Source of the DNA: Hippasteria phrygiana
Taxonomy: Eukaryota; Echinodermata; Asteroidea; Valvatida; Goniasteridae
Reading direction: 5' to 3'
DNA: 64,000 nt
Assembly (NCBI GenBank): GCA_037893225.1
Contig: JAZGUH010000323.1
Span: 310,001 to 374,000, forward strand
Positions 28,588 to 43,316 of the stretch are shown here, in pieces. Each line of letters opens with the position of its first letter. The stretch's first letter is position 1. Both the position numbers and the translations under genes were made by a program. A model generated the notes under the pieces. That model was not told the origin of the DNA, ran no database searches, and saw nothing but the letters and a program-made list of their open reading frames with translations.

Positions 28588-31500
28588 ATGAAATATCAAC
28601 CAAATGCAGTATTTTTGACATGTATGGATAGCTTAGATCTGGCGCTACATGTTGCAATCATCGGCGGCTTCCTAGAGTTAAAACTTGTGGAGAAAATTCA
28701 AACCTCGCAATGTTTATTTTCTTTCCGGCCAACATCTGTGTACATGTTACCGTCTATTTATTGCTCCATGCATGTCAAATTCCCTGGGGTATGGACTTGC
28801 TTTACTCATTCATAATTGCATGAAATATCAACCAAATTCAGTAATTTTGACATGTATGGATAGCTTAGATCTGGCGCTACATGTTGCAATTATCGGCGGC
28901 TTCCTAGAGTTAACACTTGTGGAGAAAATTCAAACCTCGCAATGTTTATTTTCTTCCCGGCCACCATCTGTGTGCAGATTACCTTTTATTTATTGCTCCA
29001 TGCCTGTCAAATTCCCTGGGGTATGGACTTGCTTTACTCATTCATAATTGCATGAAATATCAACCAAATGCAGTAATTTTGACATGTATGTATAGCTTAG
29101 ATCTGGCGCTACATGTTGCAATCATCGGCGGCTTCCTAGAGTTAAAACTTGTGGAGAAAATTCAAACCTCGCAATGTTTATTTTCTTCCCGGCCAACATC
29201 TGTGTACATGTTACCGTCTATTTATTGCTCCATGCATGTCAAATTCCCTGGGGTATGGACTTGCTTTATTCATTCATTCATAATTGGATGAAATATCAAC
29301 CAAATGCAGTATTTTTGACATGTATGGATAGCTTAGATCTGGCGCTACATGTTGCAATCATCGGCGGCTTCCTAGAGTTAAAACTTGTGGAGAAAATTCA
29401 AACCTCGCAATGTTTATTTTCTTTCCGGCCAACATCTGTGTACGTGTTACCGTCTATTTATTGCTCCATGCATATCAAATTCCCTGGGGTATGGACTTGC
29501 TTTATTCATTCATAATTGCATGAAATATCAACCAAATGCAGTGATTTTGACATGTATGTATAGCTTAGATCTGGCGCTACATGTTGCAATCATCGGCGGC
29601 TTCCTAGAGTTAAAACTTGTGGAGAAAATTCAAACCTCGCAATGTTTATTTTCTTTCCGGCCAACATCTGTGTACATGTTACCGTCTATTTATTGCTCCA
29701 TGCATGTCAAATTCCCTGGGGTATGGACTTGCTTTACTCATTCATAATTGCATGAAATATCAACCAAATTCAGTAATTTTGACATGTATGGATAGCTTAG
29801 ATCTGGCGCTACATGTTGCAATTATCGGCGGCTTCCTAGAGTTAACACTTGTGGAGAAAATTCAAACCTCGCAATGTTTATTTTCTTTCCGGCCAACATC
29901 TGTGTACATGTTACCGTCTATTTATTGCTCCATGCCTGTCAAATACCCTGGGGTATGGACTTGCTTTACTCATTCATAATTGCATGAAATATCAACCAAA
30001 TGCAGTAATTTTGACATGTATGTATAGCTTAGATCTGGCGCTACATGTTGCAATCATCGGCGGCTTCCCAGAGTTAAAACTTGTGGAGAAAATTCAAACC
30101 TCGCAATGTTTATTTTCTTTCCGGCCAACATCTGTGTACATATTACCGTCTATTTATTGCTCCATGCATGTCAAATTCCCTGGGGTATGGACTTGCTTTA
30201 TTCATTCATAATTGCATGAAATATCAACCAAATGCAGTATTTTTGACATGTATGGATAGCTTAGATCTGGCGCTACATGTTGCAATCATCGGCGGCTTCC
30301 TAGAGTTAAAACTTGTGGAGAAAATTCAAACCTCGCAATGTTTATTTTCTTTCCGGCCAACATCTGTGTACATGTTACCGTCTATTTATTGCTCCATGCA
30401 TGTCAAATTCCCTGGGGTATGGACTTGCTTTACTCATTCATAATTGCATGAAATATCAACCAAATTCAGTAATTTTGACATGTATGGATAGCTTAGATCT
30501 GGCGCTACATGTTGCAATTATCGGCGGCTTCCTAGAGTTAACACTTGTGGAGAAAATTCAAACCTCGCAATGTTTATTTTCTTCCCGGCCACCATCTGTG
30601 TGCAGATTACATTTTATTTATTGCTCCATGCCTGTCAAATTCCCTGGGGTATGGACTTGCTTTACTCATTCATAATTGCATGAAATATCAACCAAATGCA
30701 GTAATTTTGACATGTATGTATAGCTTAGATCTGGCGCTACATGTTGCAATCATCGGCGGCTTCCCAGAGTTAAAACTTGTGGAGAAAATTCAAACCTCGC
30801 AATGTTTATTTTCTTTCCGGCCAACATCTGTGTACATATTACCGTCTATTTATTGCTCCATGCATGTCAAATTCCCTGGGGTATGGACTTGCTTTATTCA
30901 TTCATAATTGCATGAAATATCAACCAAATGCAGTATTTTTGACATGTATGGATAGCTTAGATCTGGCGCTACATGTTGCAATCATCGGCGGCTTCCTAGA
31001 GTTAAAACTTGTGGAGAAAATTCAAACCTCGCAATGTTTATTTTCTTCCCGGCCAACATCTGTGTACATGTTACCGTCTATTTATTGCTCCATGCATGTC
31101 AAATTCCCTGGGGTATGGACTTGCTTTATTCATTCATTCATAATTGGATGAAATATCAACCAAATGCAGTATTTTTGACATGTATGGATAGCTTAGATCT
31201 GGCGCTACATGTTGCAATCATCGGCGGCTTCCTAGAGTTAAAACTTGTGGAGAAAATTCAAACCTCGCAATGTTTATTTTCTTTCCGGCCAACATCTGTG
31301 TACGTGTTACCGTCTATTTATTGCTCCTTGCATATCAAATTCCCTGGGGTATGGACTTGCTTTATTCATTCATAATTGCATGAAATATCAACCAAATGCA
31401 GTGATTTTGACATGTATGTATAGCTTAGATCTGGCGCTACATGTTGCAATCATCGGCGGCTTCCTAGAGTTAAAACTTGTGGAGAAAATTCAAACCTCGC

Positions 31501-34500
31501 AATGTTTATTTTCTTTCCGGCCAACATCTGTGTACATGTTACCGTCTATTTATTGCTCCATGCATGTCAAATTCCCTGGGGTATGGACTTGCTTTACTCA
31601 TTCATAATTGCATGAAATATCAACCAAATTCAGTAATTTTGACATGTATGGATAGCTTAGATCTGGCGCTACATGTTGCAATTATCGGCGGCTTCCTAGA
31701 GTTAACACTTGTGGAGAAAATTCAAACCTCGCAATGTTTATTTTCTTTCCGGCCAACATCTGTGTACATGTTACCGTCTATTTATTGCTCCATGCATGTC
31801 AAATTCCCTGGGGTATGGACTTGCTTTACTCATTCATAATTGCATGAAATATCAACCAAATTCAGTAATTTTGACATGTATGGATAGCTTAGATCTGGCG
31901 CTACATGTTGCAATCATCGGCGGCTTCCTAGAGTTAAAACTTGTGGAGAAAATTCAAACCTCGCAATTTTTATTTTCTTTCCGGCCAACATCTGTGTACG
32001 TGTTACCGTCTATTTATTGCTCCATGCATGTCAAATTCCCTGGGGTATGGACTTGCTTTATTCATTCATAATTGCATGAAATATCAACCAAATGCAGTAT
32101 TTTTGACATGTATGGATAGCTTAGATCTGGCGCTACATGTTGCAATTATCGGCGGCTTCCTAGAGTTAACACTTGTGGAGAAAATTCAAACCTCGCAATG
32201 TTTATTTTCTTCCCGGCCACCATCTGTGTGCAGATTACCTTTTATTTATTGCTCCATGCATGTCAAATTCCCTGGGGTATGGACTTGCTTTACTCATTCA
32301 TAATTGCATGAAATATCAACCAAATGCAGTAATTTTGACATGTATGTATAGCTTAGATCTGGCGCTACATGTTGCAATCATCGGCGGCTTCCCAGAGTTA
32401 AAACTTGTGGAGAAAATTCAAACCTCGCAATGTTTATTTTCTTTCCGGCCAACATCTGTGTACATATTACCGTCTATTTATTGCTCCATGCATGTCAAAT
32501 TCCCTGGGGTATGGACTTGCTTTATTCATTCATAATTGCATGAAATATCAACCAAATGCAGTATTTTTGACATGTATGGATAGCTTAGATCTGGCGCTAC
32601 ATGTTGCAATCATCGGCGGCTTCCTAGAGTTAAAACTTGTGGAGAAAATTCAAACCTCGCAATGTTTATTTTCTTTCCGGCCAACATCTGTGTACATGTT
32701 ACCGTCTATTTATTGCTCCATGCATGTCAAATCCCCTGGGGTATGGACTTGCTTTACTCATTCATAATTGCATGAAATATCAACCAAATTCAGTAATTTT
32801 GACATGTATGGATAGCTTAGATCTGGCGCTACATGTTGCAATTATCGGCGGCTTCCTAGAGTTAACACTTGTGGAGAAAATTCAAACCTCGCAATGTTTA
32901 TTTTCTTCCCGGCCACCATCTGTGTGCAGATTACCTTTTATTTATTGCTCCATGCCTGTCAAATTCCCTGGGGTATGGACTTGCTTTACTCATTCATAAT
33001 TGCATGAAATATCAACCAAATGCAGTAATTTTGACATGTATGTATAGCTTAGATCTGGCGCTACATGTTGCAATCATCGGCGGCTTCCCAGAGTTAAAAC
33101 TTGTGGAGAAAATTCAAACCTCGCAATGTTTATTTTCTTTCCGGCCAACATCTGTGTACATATTACCGTCTATTTATTGCTCCATGCATGTCAAATTCCC
33201 TGGGGTATGGACTTGCTTTATTCATTCATAATTGCATGAAATATCAACCAAATGCAGTATTTTTGACATGTATGGATAGCTTAGATCTGGCGCTACATGT
33301 TGCAATCATCGGCGGCTTCCTAGAGTTAAAACTTGTGGAGAAAATTCAAACCTCGCAATGTTTATTTTCTTTCCGGCCAACATCTGTGTACATGTTACCG
33401 TCTATTTATTGCTCCATGCATGTCAAATTCCCTGGGGTATGGACTTGCTTTACTCATTCATAATTGCATGAAATATCAACCAAATTCAGTAATTTTGACA
33501 TGTATGGATAGCTTAGATCTGGCGCTACATGTTGCAATTATCGGCGGCTTCCTAGAGTTAACACTTGTGGAGAAAATTCAAACCTCGCAATGTTTATTTT
33601 CTTCCCGGCCACCATCTGTGTGCAGATTACCTTTTATTTATTGCTCCATGCCTGTCAAATTCCCTGGGGTATGGACTTGCTTTACTCATTCATAATTGCA
33701 TGAAATATCAACCAAATGCAGTAATTTTGACATGTATGTATAGCTTAGATCTGGCGCTACATGTTGCAATCATCGGCGGCTTCCCAGAGTTAAAACTTGT
33801 GGAGAAAATTCAAACCTCGCAATGTTTATTTTCTTTCCGGCCAACATCTGTGTACATATTACCGTCTATTTATTGCTCCATGCATGTCAAATTCCCTGGG
33901 GTATGGACTTGCTTTATTCATTCATAATTGCATGAAATATCAACGAAATGCAGTATTTTTGACATGTATGGATAGCTTAGATCTGGCGCTACATGTTGCA
34001 ATCATCGGCGGCTTCCTAGAGTTAAAACTTGTGGAGAAAATTCAAACCTCGCAATGTTTATTTTCTTCCCGGCCAACATCTGTGTACATGTTACCGTCTA
34101 TTTATTGCTCCATGCATGTCAAATTCCCTGGGGTATGGACTTGCTTTACTCATTCATAATTGCATGAAATATCAACCAAATTCAGTAATTTTGACATGTA
34201 TGGATAGCTTAGATCTGGCGCTACATGTTGCAATTATCGGCGGCTTCCTAGAGTTAACACTTGTGGAGAAAATTCAAACCTCGCAATGTTTATTTTCTTT
34301 CCGGCCAACATCTGTGTGCAGATTACCTTTTATTTATTGCTCCATGCCTGTCAAATTCCCTGGGGTATGGACTTGCTTTACTCATTCATAATTGCATGAA
34401 ATATCAACCAAATGCAGTAATTTTGACATGTATGTATAGCTTAGATCTGGCGCTACATGTTGCAATCATCGGCGGCTTCCCAGAGTTAACACTTGTGGAG

Positions 34501-34582
34501 ACAATTCAAACCTCGCAATGTTTATTTTCTTTCCGGCCAACATCTGTGTACATATTACCGTCTATTTATTGCTCCATGCATG

Positions 34583-37500
34583 TCAAATTCCCTGGGGTAT
34601 GGACTTGCTTTATTCATTCATAATTGCATGAAATATCAACCAAATGCAGTATTTTTGACATGTATGGATAGCTTAGATCTGGCGCTACATGTTGCAATCA
34701 TCGGCGGCTTCCTAGAGTTAAAACTTGTGGAGAAAATTCAAACCTCGCAATGTTTATTTTCTTTCCGGCCAACATCTGTGTACATGTTACCGTCTATTTA
34801 TTGCTCCATGCATGTCAAATTCCCTGGGGTATGGACTTGCTTTATTCATTCATAATTGCATGAAATATCAACCAAATGCAGTATTTTTGACATGTATGGA
34901 TAGCTTAGATCTGGCGCTACATGTTGCAATCATCGGCGGCTTCCTAGAGTTAAAACTTGTGGAGAAAATTCAAACCTCGCAATGTTTATTTTCTTTCCGG
35001 CCAACATCTGTGTACATGTTACCGTCTATTTATTGCTCCATGCATGTCAAATCCCCTGGGGTATGGACTTGCTTTACTCATTCATAATTGCATGAAATAT
35101 CAACCAAATTCAGTAATTTTGACATGTATGGATAGCTTAGATCTGGCGCTACATGTTGCAATTATCGGCGGCTTCCTAGAGTTAACACTTGTGGAGAAAA
35201 TTCAAACCTCGCAATGTTTATTTTCTTCCCGGCCACCATCTGTGTGCAGATTACCTTTTATTTATTGCTCCATGCCTGTCAAATTCCCTGGGGTATGGAC
35301 TTGCTTTACTCATTCATAATTGCATGAAATATCAACCAAATGCAGTAATTTTGACATGTATGTATAGCTTAGATCTGGCGCTACATGTTGCAATCATCGG
35401 CGGCTTCCCAGAGTTAAAACTTGTGGAGAAAATTCAAACCTCGCAATGTTTATTTTCTTTCCGGCCAACATCTGTGTACATATTACCGTCTATTTATTGC
35501 TCCATGCATGTCAAATTCCCTGGGGTATGGACTTGCTTTATTCATTCATAATTGCATGAAATATCAACCAAATGCAGTATTTTTGACATGTATGGATAGC
35601 TTAGATCTGGCGCTACATGTTGCAATCATCGGCGGCTTCCTAGAGTTAAAACTTGTGGAGAAAATTCAAACCTCGCAATGTTTATTTTCTTTCCGGCCAA
35701 CATCTGTGTACATGTTACCGTCTATTTATTGCTCCATGCATGTCAAATTCCCTGGGGTATGGACTTGCTTTACTCATTCATAATTGCATGAAATATCAAC
35801 CAAATTCAGTAATTTTGACATGTATGGATAGCTTAGATCTGGCGCTACATGTTGCAATTATCGGCGGCTTCCTAGAGTTAACACTTGTGGAGAAAATTCA
35901 AACCTCGCAATGTTTATTTTCTTCCCGGCCACCATCTGTGTGCAGATTACCTTTTATTTATTGCTCCATGCCTGTCAAATTCCCTGGGGTATGGACTTGC
36001 TTTACTCATTCATAATTGCATGAAATATCAACCAAATGCAGTAATTTTGACATGTATGTATAGCTTAGATCTGGCGCTACATGTTGCAATCATCGGCGGC
36101 TTCCCAGAGTTAAAACTTGTGGAGAAAATTCAAACCTCGCAATGTTTATTTTCTTTCCGGCCAACATCTGTGTACATATTACCGTCTATTTATTGCTCCA
36201 TGCATGTCAAATTCCCTGGGGTATGGACTTGCTTTATTCATTCATAATTGCATGAAATATCAACGAAATGCAGTATTTTTGACATGTATGGATAGCTTAG
36301 ATCTGGCGCTACATGTTGCAATCATCGGCGGCTTCCTAGAGTTAAAACTTGTGGAGAAAATTCAAACCTCGCAATGTTTATTTTCTTCCCGGCCAACATC
36401 TGTGTACATGTTACCGTCTATTTATTGCTCCATGCATGTCAAATTCCCTGGGGTATGGACTTGCTTTATTCATTCATTCATAATTGGATGAAATATCAAC
36501 CAAATGCAGTATTTTTGACATGTATGGATAGCTTAGATCTGGCGCTACATGTTGCAATCATCGGCGGCTTCCTAGAGTTAAAACTTGTGGAGAAAATTCA
36601 AACCTCGCAATGTTTATTTTCTTTCCGGCCAACATCTGTGTACGTGTTACCGTCTATTTATTGCTCCATGCATATCAAATTCCCTGGGGTATGGACTTGC
36701 TTTATTCATTCATAATTGCATGAAATATCAACCAAATGCAGTGATTTTGACATGTATGTATAGCTTAGATCTGGCGCTACATGTTGCAATCATCGGCGGC
36801 TTCCTAGAGTTAAAACTTGTGGAGAAAATTCAAACCTCGCAATGTTTATTTTCTTTCCGGCCAACATCTGTGTACATGTTACCGTCTATTTATTGCTCCA
36901 TGCATGTCAAATTCCCTGGGGTATGGACTTGCTTTACTCATTCATAATTGCATGAAATATCAACCAAATTCAGTAATTTTGACATGTATGGATAGCTTAG
37001 ATCTGGCGCTACATGTTGCAATTATCGGCGGCTTCCTAGAGTTAACACTTGTGGAGAAAATTCAAACCTCGCAATGTTTATTTTCTTTCCGGCCAACATC
37101 TGTGTACATGTTACCGTCTATTTATTGCTCCATGCATGTCAAATTCCCTGGGGTATGGACTTGCTTTACTCATTCATAATTGCATGAAATATCAACCAAA
37201 TTCAGTAATTTTGACATGTATGGATAGCTTAGATCTGGCGCTACATGTTGCAATTATCGGCGGCTTCCTAGAGTTAACACTTGTGGAGAAAATTCAAACC
37301 TCGCAATGTTTATTTTCTTCCCGGCCACCATCTGTGTGCAGATTACCTTTTATTTATTGCTCCATGCCTGTCAAATTCCCTGGGGTATGGACTTGCTTTA
37401 CTCATTCATAATTGCATGAAATATCAACCAAATGCAGTAATTTTGACATGTATGTATAGCTTAGATCTGGCGCTACATGTTGCAATCATCGGCGGCTTCC

Positions 37501-38298
37501 CAGAGTTAAAACTTGTGGAGAAAATTCAAACCTCGCAATGTTTATTTTCTTTCCGGCCAACATCTGTGTACATATTACCGTCTATTTATTGCTCCATGCA
37601 TGTCAAATTCCCTGGGGTATGGACTTGCTTTATTCATTCATAATTGCATGAAATATCAACCAAATGCAGTATTTTTGACATGTATGGATAGCTTAGATCT
37701 GGCGCTACATGTTGCAATCATCGGCGGCTTCCTAGAGTTAAAACTTGTGGAGAAAATTCAAACCTCGCAATGTTTATTTTCTTTCCGGCCAACATCTGTG
37801 TACGTGTTACCGTCTATTTATTGCTCCTTGCATATCAAATTCCCTGGGGTATGGACTTGCTTTATTCATTCATAATTGCATGAAATATCAACCAAATGCA
37901 GTGATTTTGACATGTATGTATAGCTTAGATCTGGCGCTACATGTTGCAATCATCGGCGGCTTCCCAGAGTTAAAACTTGTGGAGAAAATTCAAACCTCGC
38001 AATGTTTATTTTCTTTCCGGCCAACATCTGTGTACATATTACCGTCTATTTATTGCTCCATGCATGTCAAATTCCCTGGGGTATGGACTTGCTTTATTCA
38101 TTCATAATTGCATGAAATATCAACCAAATGCAGTATTTTTGACATGTATGGATAGCTTAGATCTGGCGCTACATGTTGCAATCATCGGCGGCTTCCTAGA
38201 GTTAAAACTTGTGGAGAAAATTCAAACCTCGCAATGTTTATTTTCTTTCCGGCCAACATCTGTGTACGTGTTACCGTCTATTTATTGCTCCTTGCATA
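34583..38298. repeat. 16-mer higher-order repeat, copy A (3,716 bp)
   Basis: Rare markers recur at +3,716 bp (16 monomers, one of 236 bp): TCAAATCCCCTGG, ATCAACGAAATGC, CTCCTTGCATATC and the order of CATATC monomers. The left boundary follows from G at 34582 against A at 38298. Confidence 0.88.
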
Positions 38299-41200
38299 TC
38301 AAATTCCCTGGGGTATGGACTTGCTTTATTCATTCATAATTGCATGAAATATCAACCAAATGCAGTATTTTTGACATGTATGGATAGCTTAGATCTGGCG
38401 CTACATGTTGCAATCATCGGCGGCTTCCTAGAGTTAAAACTTGTGGAGAAAATTCAAACCTCGCAATGTTTATTTTCTTTCCGGCCAACATCTGTGTACA
38501 TGTTACCGTCTATTTATTGCTCCATGCATGTCAAATTCCCTGGGGTATGGACTTGCTTTATTCATTCATAATTGCATGAAATATCAACCAAATGCAGTAT
38601 TTTTGACATGTATGGATAGCTTAGATCTGGCGCTACATGTTGCAATCATCGGCGGCTTCCTAGAGTTAAAACTTGTGGAGAAAATTCAAACCTCGCAATG
38701 TTTATTTTCTTTCCGGCCAACATCTGTGTACATGTTACCGTCTATTTATTGCTCCATGCATGTCAAATCCCCTGGGGTATGGACTTGCTTTACTCATTCA
38801 TAATTGCATGAAATATCAACCAAATTCAGTAATTTTGACATGTATGGATAGCTTAGATCTGGCGCTACATGTTGCAATTATCGGCGGCTTCCTAGAGTTA
38901 ACACTTGTGGAGAAAATTCAAACCTCGCAATGTTTATTTTCTTCCCGGCCACCATCTGTGTGCAGATTACCTTTTATTTATTGCTCCATGCCTGTCAAAT
39001 TCCCTGGGGTATGGACTTGCTTTACTCATTCATAATTGCATGAAATATCAACCAAATGCAGTAATTTTGACATGTATGTATAGCTTAGATCTGGCGCTAC
39101 ATGTTGCAATCATCGGCGGCTTCCCAGAGTTAAAACTTGTGGAGAAAATTCAAACCTCGCAATGTTTATTTTCTTTCCGGCCAACATCTGTGTACATATT
39201 ACCGTCTATTTATTGCTCCATGCATGTCAAATTCCCTGGGGTATGGACTTGCTTTATTCATTCATAATTGCATGAAATATCAACCAAATGCAGTATTTTT
39301 GACATGTATGGATAGCTTAGATCTGGCGCTACATGTTGCAATCATCGGCGGCTTCCTAGAGTTAAAACTTGTGGAGAAAATTCAAACCTCGCAATGTTTA
39401 TTTTCTTTCCGGCCAACATCTGTGTACATGTTACCGTCTATTTATTGCTCCATGCATGTCAAATTCCCTGGGGTATGGACTTGCTTTACTCATTCATAAT
39501 TGCATGAAATATCAACCAAATTCAGTAATTTTGACATGTATGGATAGCTTAGATCTGGCGCTACATGTTGCAATTATCGGCGGCTTCCTAGAGTTAACAC
39601 TTGTGGAGAAAATTCAAACCTCGCAATGTTTATTTTCTTCCCGGCCACCATCTGTGTGCAGATTACCTTTTATTTATTGCTCCATGCCTGTCAAATTCCC
39701 TGGGGTATGGACTTGCTTTACTCATTCATAATTGCATGAAATATCAACCAAATGCAGTAATTTTGACATGTATGTATAGCTTAGATCTGGCGCTACATGT
39801 TGCAATCATCGGCGGCTTCCCAGAGTTAAAACTTGTGGAGAAAATTCAAACCTCGCAATGTTTATTTTCTTTCCGGCCAACATCTGTGTACATATTACCG
39901 TCTATTTATTGCTCCATGCATGTCAAATTCCCTGGGGTATGGACTTGCTTTATTCATTCATAATTGCATGAAATATCAACGAAATGCAGTATTTTTGACA
40001 TGTATGGATAGCTTAGATCTGGCGCTACATGTTGCAATCATCGGCGGCTTCCTAGAGTTAAAACTTGTGGAGAAAATTCAAACCTCGCAATGTTTATTTT
40101 CTTCCCGGCCAACATCTGTGTACATGTTACCGTCTATTTATTGCTCCATGCATGTCAAATTCCCTGGGGTATGGACTTGCTTTATTCATTCATTCATAAT
40201 TGGATGAAATATCAACCAAATGCAGTATTTTTGACATGTATGGATAGCTTAGATCTGGCGCTACATGTTGCAATCATCGGCGGCTTCCTAGAGTTAAAAC
40301 TTGTGGAGAAAATTCAAACCTCGCAATGTTTATTTTCTTTCCGGCCAACATCTGTGTACGTGTTACCGTCTATTTATTGCTCCATGCATATCAAATTCCC
40401 TGGGGTATGGACTTGCTTTATTCATTCATAATTGCATGAAATATCAACCAAATGCAGTGATTTTGACATGTATGTATAGCTTAGATCTGGCGCTACATGT
40501 TGCAATCATCGGCGGCTTCCTAGAGTTAAAACTTGTGGAGAAAATTCAAACCTCGCAATGTTTATTTTCTTTCCGGCCAACATCTGTGTACATGTTACCG
40601 TCTATTTATTGCTCCATGCATGTCAAATTCCCTGGGGTATGGACTTGCTTTACTCATTCATAATTGCATGAAATATCAACCAAATTCAGTAATTTTGACA
40701 TGTATGGATAGCTTAGATCTGGCGCTACATGTTGCAATTATCGGCGGCTTCCTAGAGTTAACACTTGTGGAGAAAATTCAAACCTCGCAATGTTTATTTT
40801 CTTTCCGGCCAACATCTGTGTACATGTTACCGTCTATTTATTGCTCCATGCATGTCAAATTCCCTGGGGTATGGACTTGCTTTACTCATTCATAATTGCA
40901 TGAAATATCAACCAAATTCAGTAATTTTGACATGTATGGATAGCTTAGATCTGGCGCTACATGTTGCAATTATCGGCGGCTTCCTAGAGTTAACACTTGT
41001 GGAGAAAATTCAAACCTCGCAATGTTTATTTTCTTCCCGGCCACCATCTGTGTGCAGATTACCTTTTATTTATTGCTCCATGCCTGTCAAATTCCCTGGG
41101 GTATGGACTTGCTTTACTCATTCATAATTGCATGAAATATCAACCAAATGCAGTAATTTTGACATGTATGTATAGCTTAGATCTGGCGCTACATGTTGCA

Positions 41201-42014
41201 ATCATCGGCGGCTTCCCAGAGTTAAAACTTGTGGAGAAAATTCAAACCTCGCAATGTTTATTTTCTTTCCGGCCAACATCTGTGTACATATTACCGTCTA
41301 TTTATTGCTCCATGCATGTCAAATTCCCTGGGGTATGGACTTGCTTTATTCATTCATAATTGCATGAAATATCAACCAAATGCAGTATTTTTGACATGTA
41401 TGGATAGCTTAGATCTGGCGCTACATGTTGCAATCATCGGCGGCTTCCTAGAGTTAAAACTTGTGGAGAAAATTCAAACCTCGCAATGTTTATTTTCTTT
41501 CCGGCCAACATCTGTGTACGTGTTACCGTCTATTTATTGCTCCTTGCATATCAAATTCCCTGGGGTATGGACTTGCTTTATTCATTCATAATTGCATGAA
41601 ATATCAACCAAATGCAGTGATTTTGACATGTATGTATAGCTTAGATCTGGCGCTACATGTTGCAATCATCGGCGGCTTCCCAGAGTTAAAACTTGTGGAG
41701 AAAATTCAAACCTCGCAATGTTTATTTTCTTTCCGGCCAACATCTGTGTACATATTACCGTCTATTTATTGCTCCATGCATGTCAAATTCCCTGGGGTAT
41801 GGACTTGCTTTATTCATTCATAATTGCATGAAATATCAACCAAATGCAGTATTTTTGACATGTATGGATAGCTTAGATCTGGCGCTACATGTTGCAATCA
41901 TCGGCGGCTTCCTAGAGTTAAAACTTGTGGAGAAAATTCAAACCTCGCAATGTTTATTTTCTTTCCGGCCAACATCTGTGTACGTGTTACCGTCTATTTA
42001 TTGCTCCTTGCATA
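38299..42014. repeat. 16-mer higher-order repeat, copy B (3,716 bp)
   Basis: This is the tandem copy of 34583-38298. Identity at this offset ends at 42083, where G replaces the A at 38367. No mismatch inside the unit was noticed by eye, but a base-by-base alignment was not possible here. Confidence 0.88.
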
Positions 42015-43316
42015 TCAAATTCCCTGGGGTATGGACTTGCTTTATTCATTCATAATTGCATGAAATATCAACCAAATGCAGTGATTTTGACATGTATGTA
42101 TAGCTTAGATCTGGCGCTACATGTTGCAATCATCGGCGGCTTCCTAGAGTTAAAACTTGTGGAGAAAATTCAAACCTCGCAATGTTTATTTTCTTTCCGG
42201 CCAACATCTGTGTACATGTTACCGTCTATTTATTGCTCCATGCATGTCAAATTCCCTGGGGTATGGACTTGCTTTACTCATTCATAATTGCATGAAATAT
42301 CAACCAAATTCAGTAATTTTGACATGTATGGATAGCTTAGATCTGGCGCTACATGTTGCAATTATCGGCGGCTTCCTAGAGTTAACACTTGTGGAGAAAA
42401 TTCAAACCTCGCAATGTTTATTTTCTTTCCGGCCAACATCTGTGTACATGTTACCGTCTATTTATTGCTCCATGCATGTCAAATTCCCTGGGGTATGGAC
42501 TTGCTTTACTCATTCATAATTGCATGAAATATCAACCAAATTCAGTAATTTTGACATGTATGGATAGCTTAGATCTGGCGCTACATGTTGCAATCATCGG
42601 CGGCTTCCTAGAGTTAAAACTTGTGGAGAAAATTCAAACCTCGCAATTTTTATTTTCTTTCCGGCCAACATCTGTGTACGTGTTACCGTCTATTTATTGC
42701 TCCATGCATGTCAAATTCCCTGGGGTATGGACTTGCTTTATTCATTCATAATTGCATGAAATATCAACCAAATGCAGTATTTTTGACATGTATGGATAGC
42801 TTAGATCTGGCGCTACATGTTGCAATTATCGGCGGCTTCCTAGAGTTAACACTTGTGGAGAAAATTCAAACCTCGCAATGTTTATTTTCTTCCCGGCCAC
42901 CATCTGTGTGCAGATTACCTTTTATTTATTGCTCCATGCATGTCAAATTCCCTGGGGTATGGACTTGCTTTACTCATTCATAATTGCATGAAATATCAAC
43001 CAAATGCAGTAATTTTGACATGTATGTATAGCTTAGATCTGGCGCTACATGTTGCAATCATCGGCGGCTTCCCAGAGTTAAAACTTGTGGAGAAAATTCA
43101 AACCTCGCAATGTTTATTTTCTTTCCGGCCAACATCTGTGTACATATTACCGTCTATTTATTGCTCCATGCATGTCAAATTCCCTGGGGTATGGACTTGC
43201 TTTATTCATTCATAATTGCATGAAATATCAACCAAATGCAGTATTTTTGACATGTATGGATAGCTTAGATCTGGCGCTACATGTTGCAATCATCGGCGGC
43301 TTCCTAGAGTTAAAAC

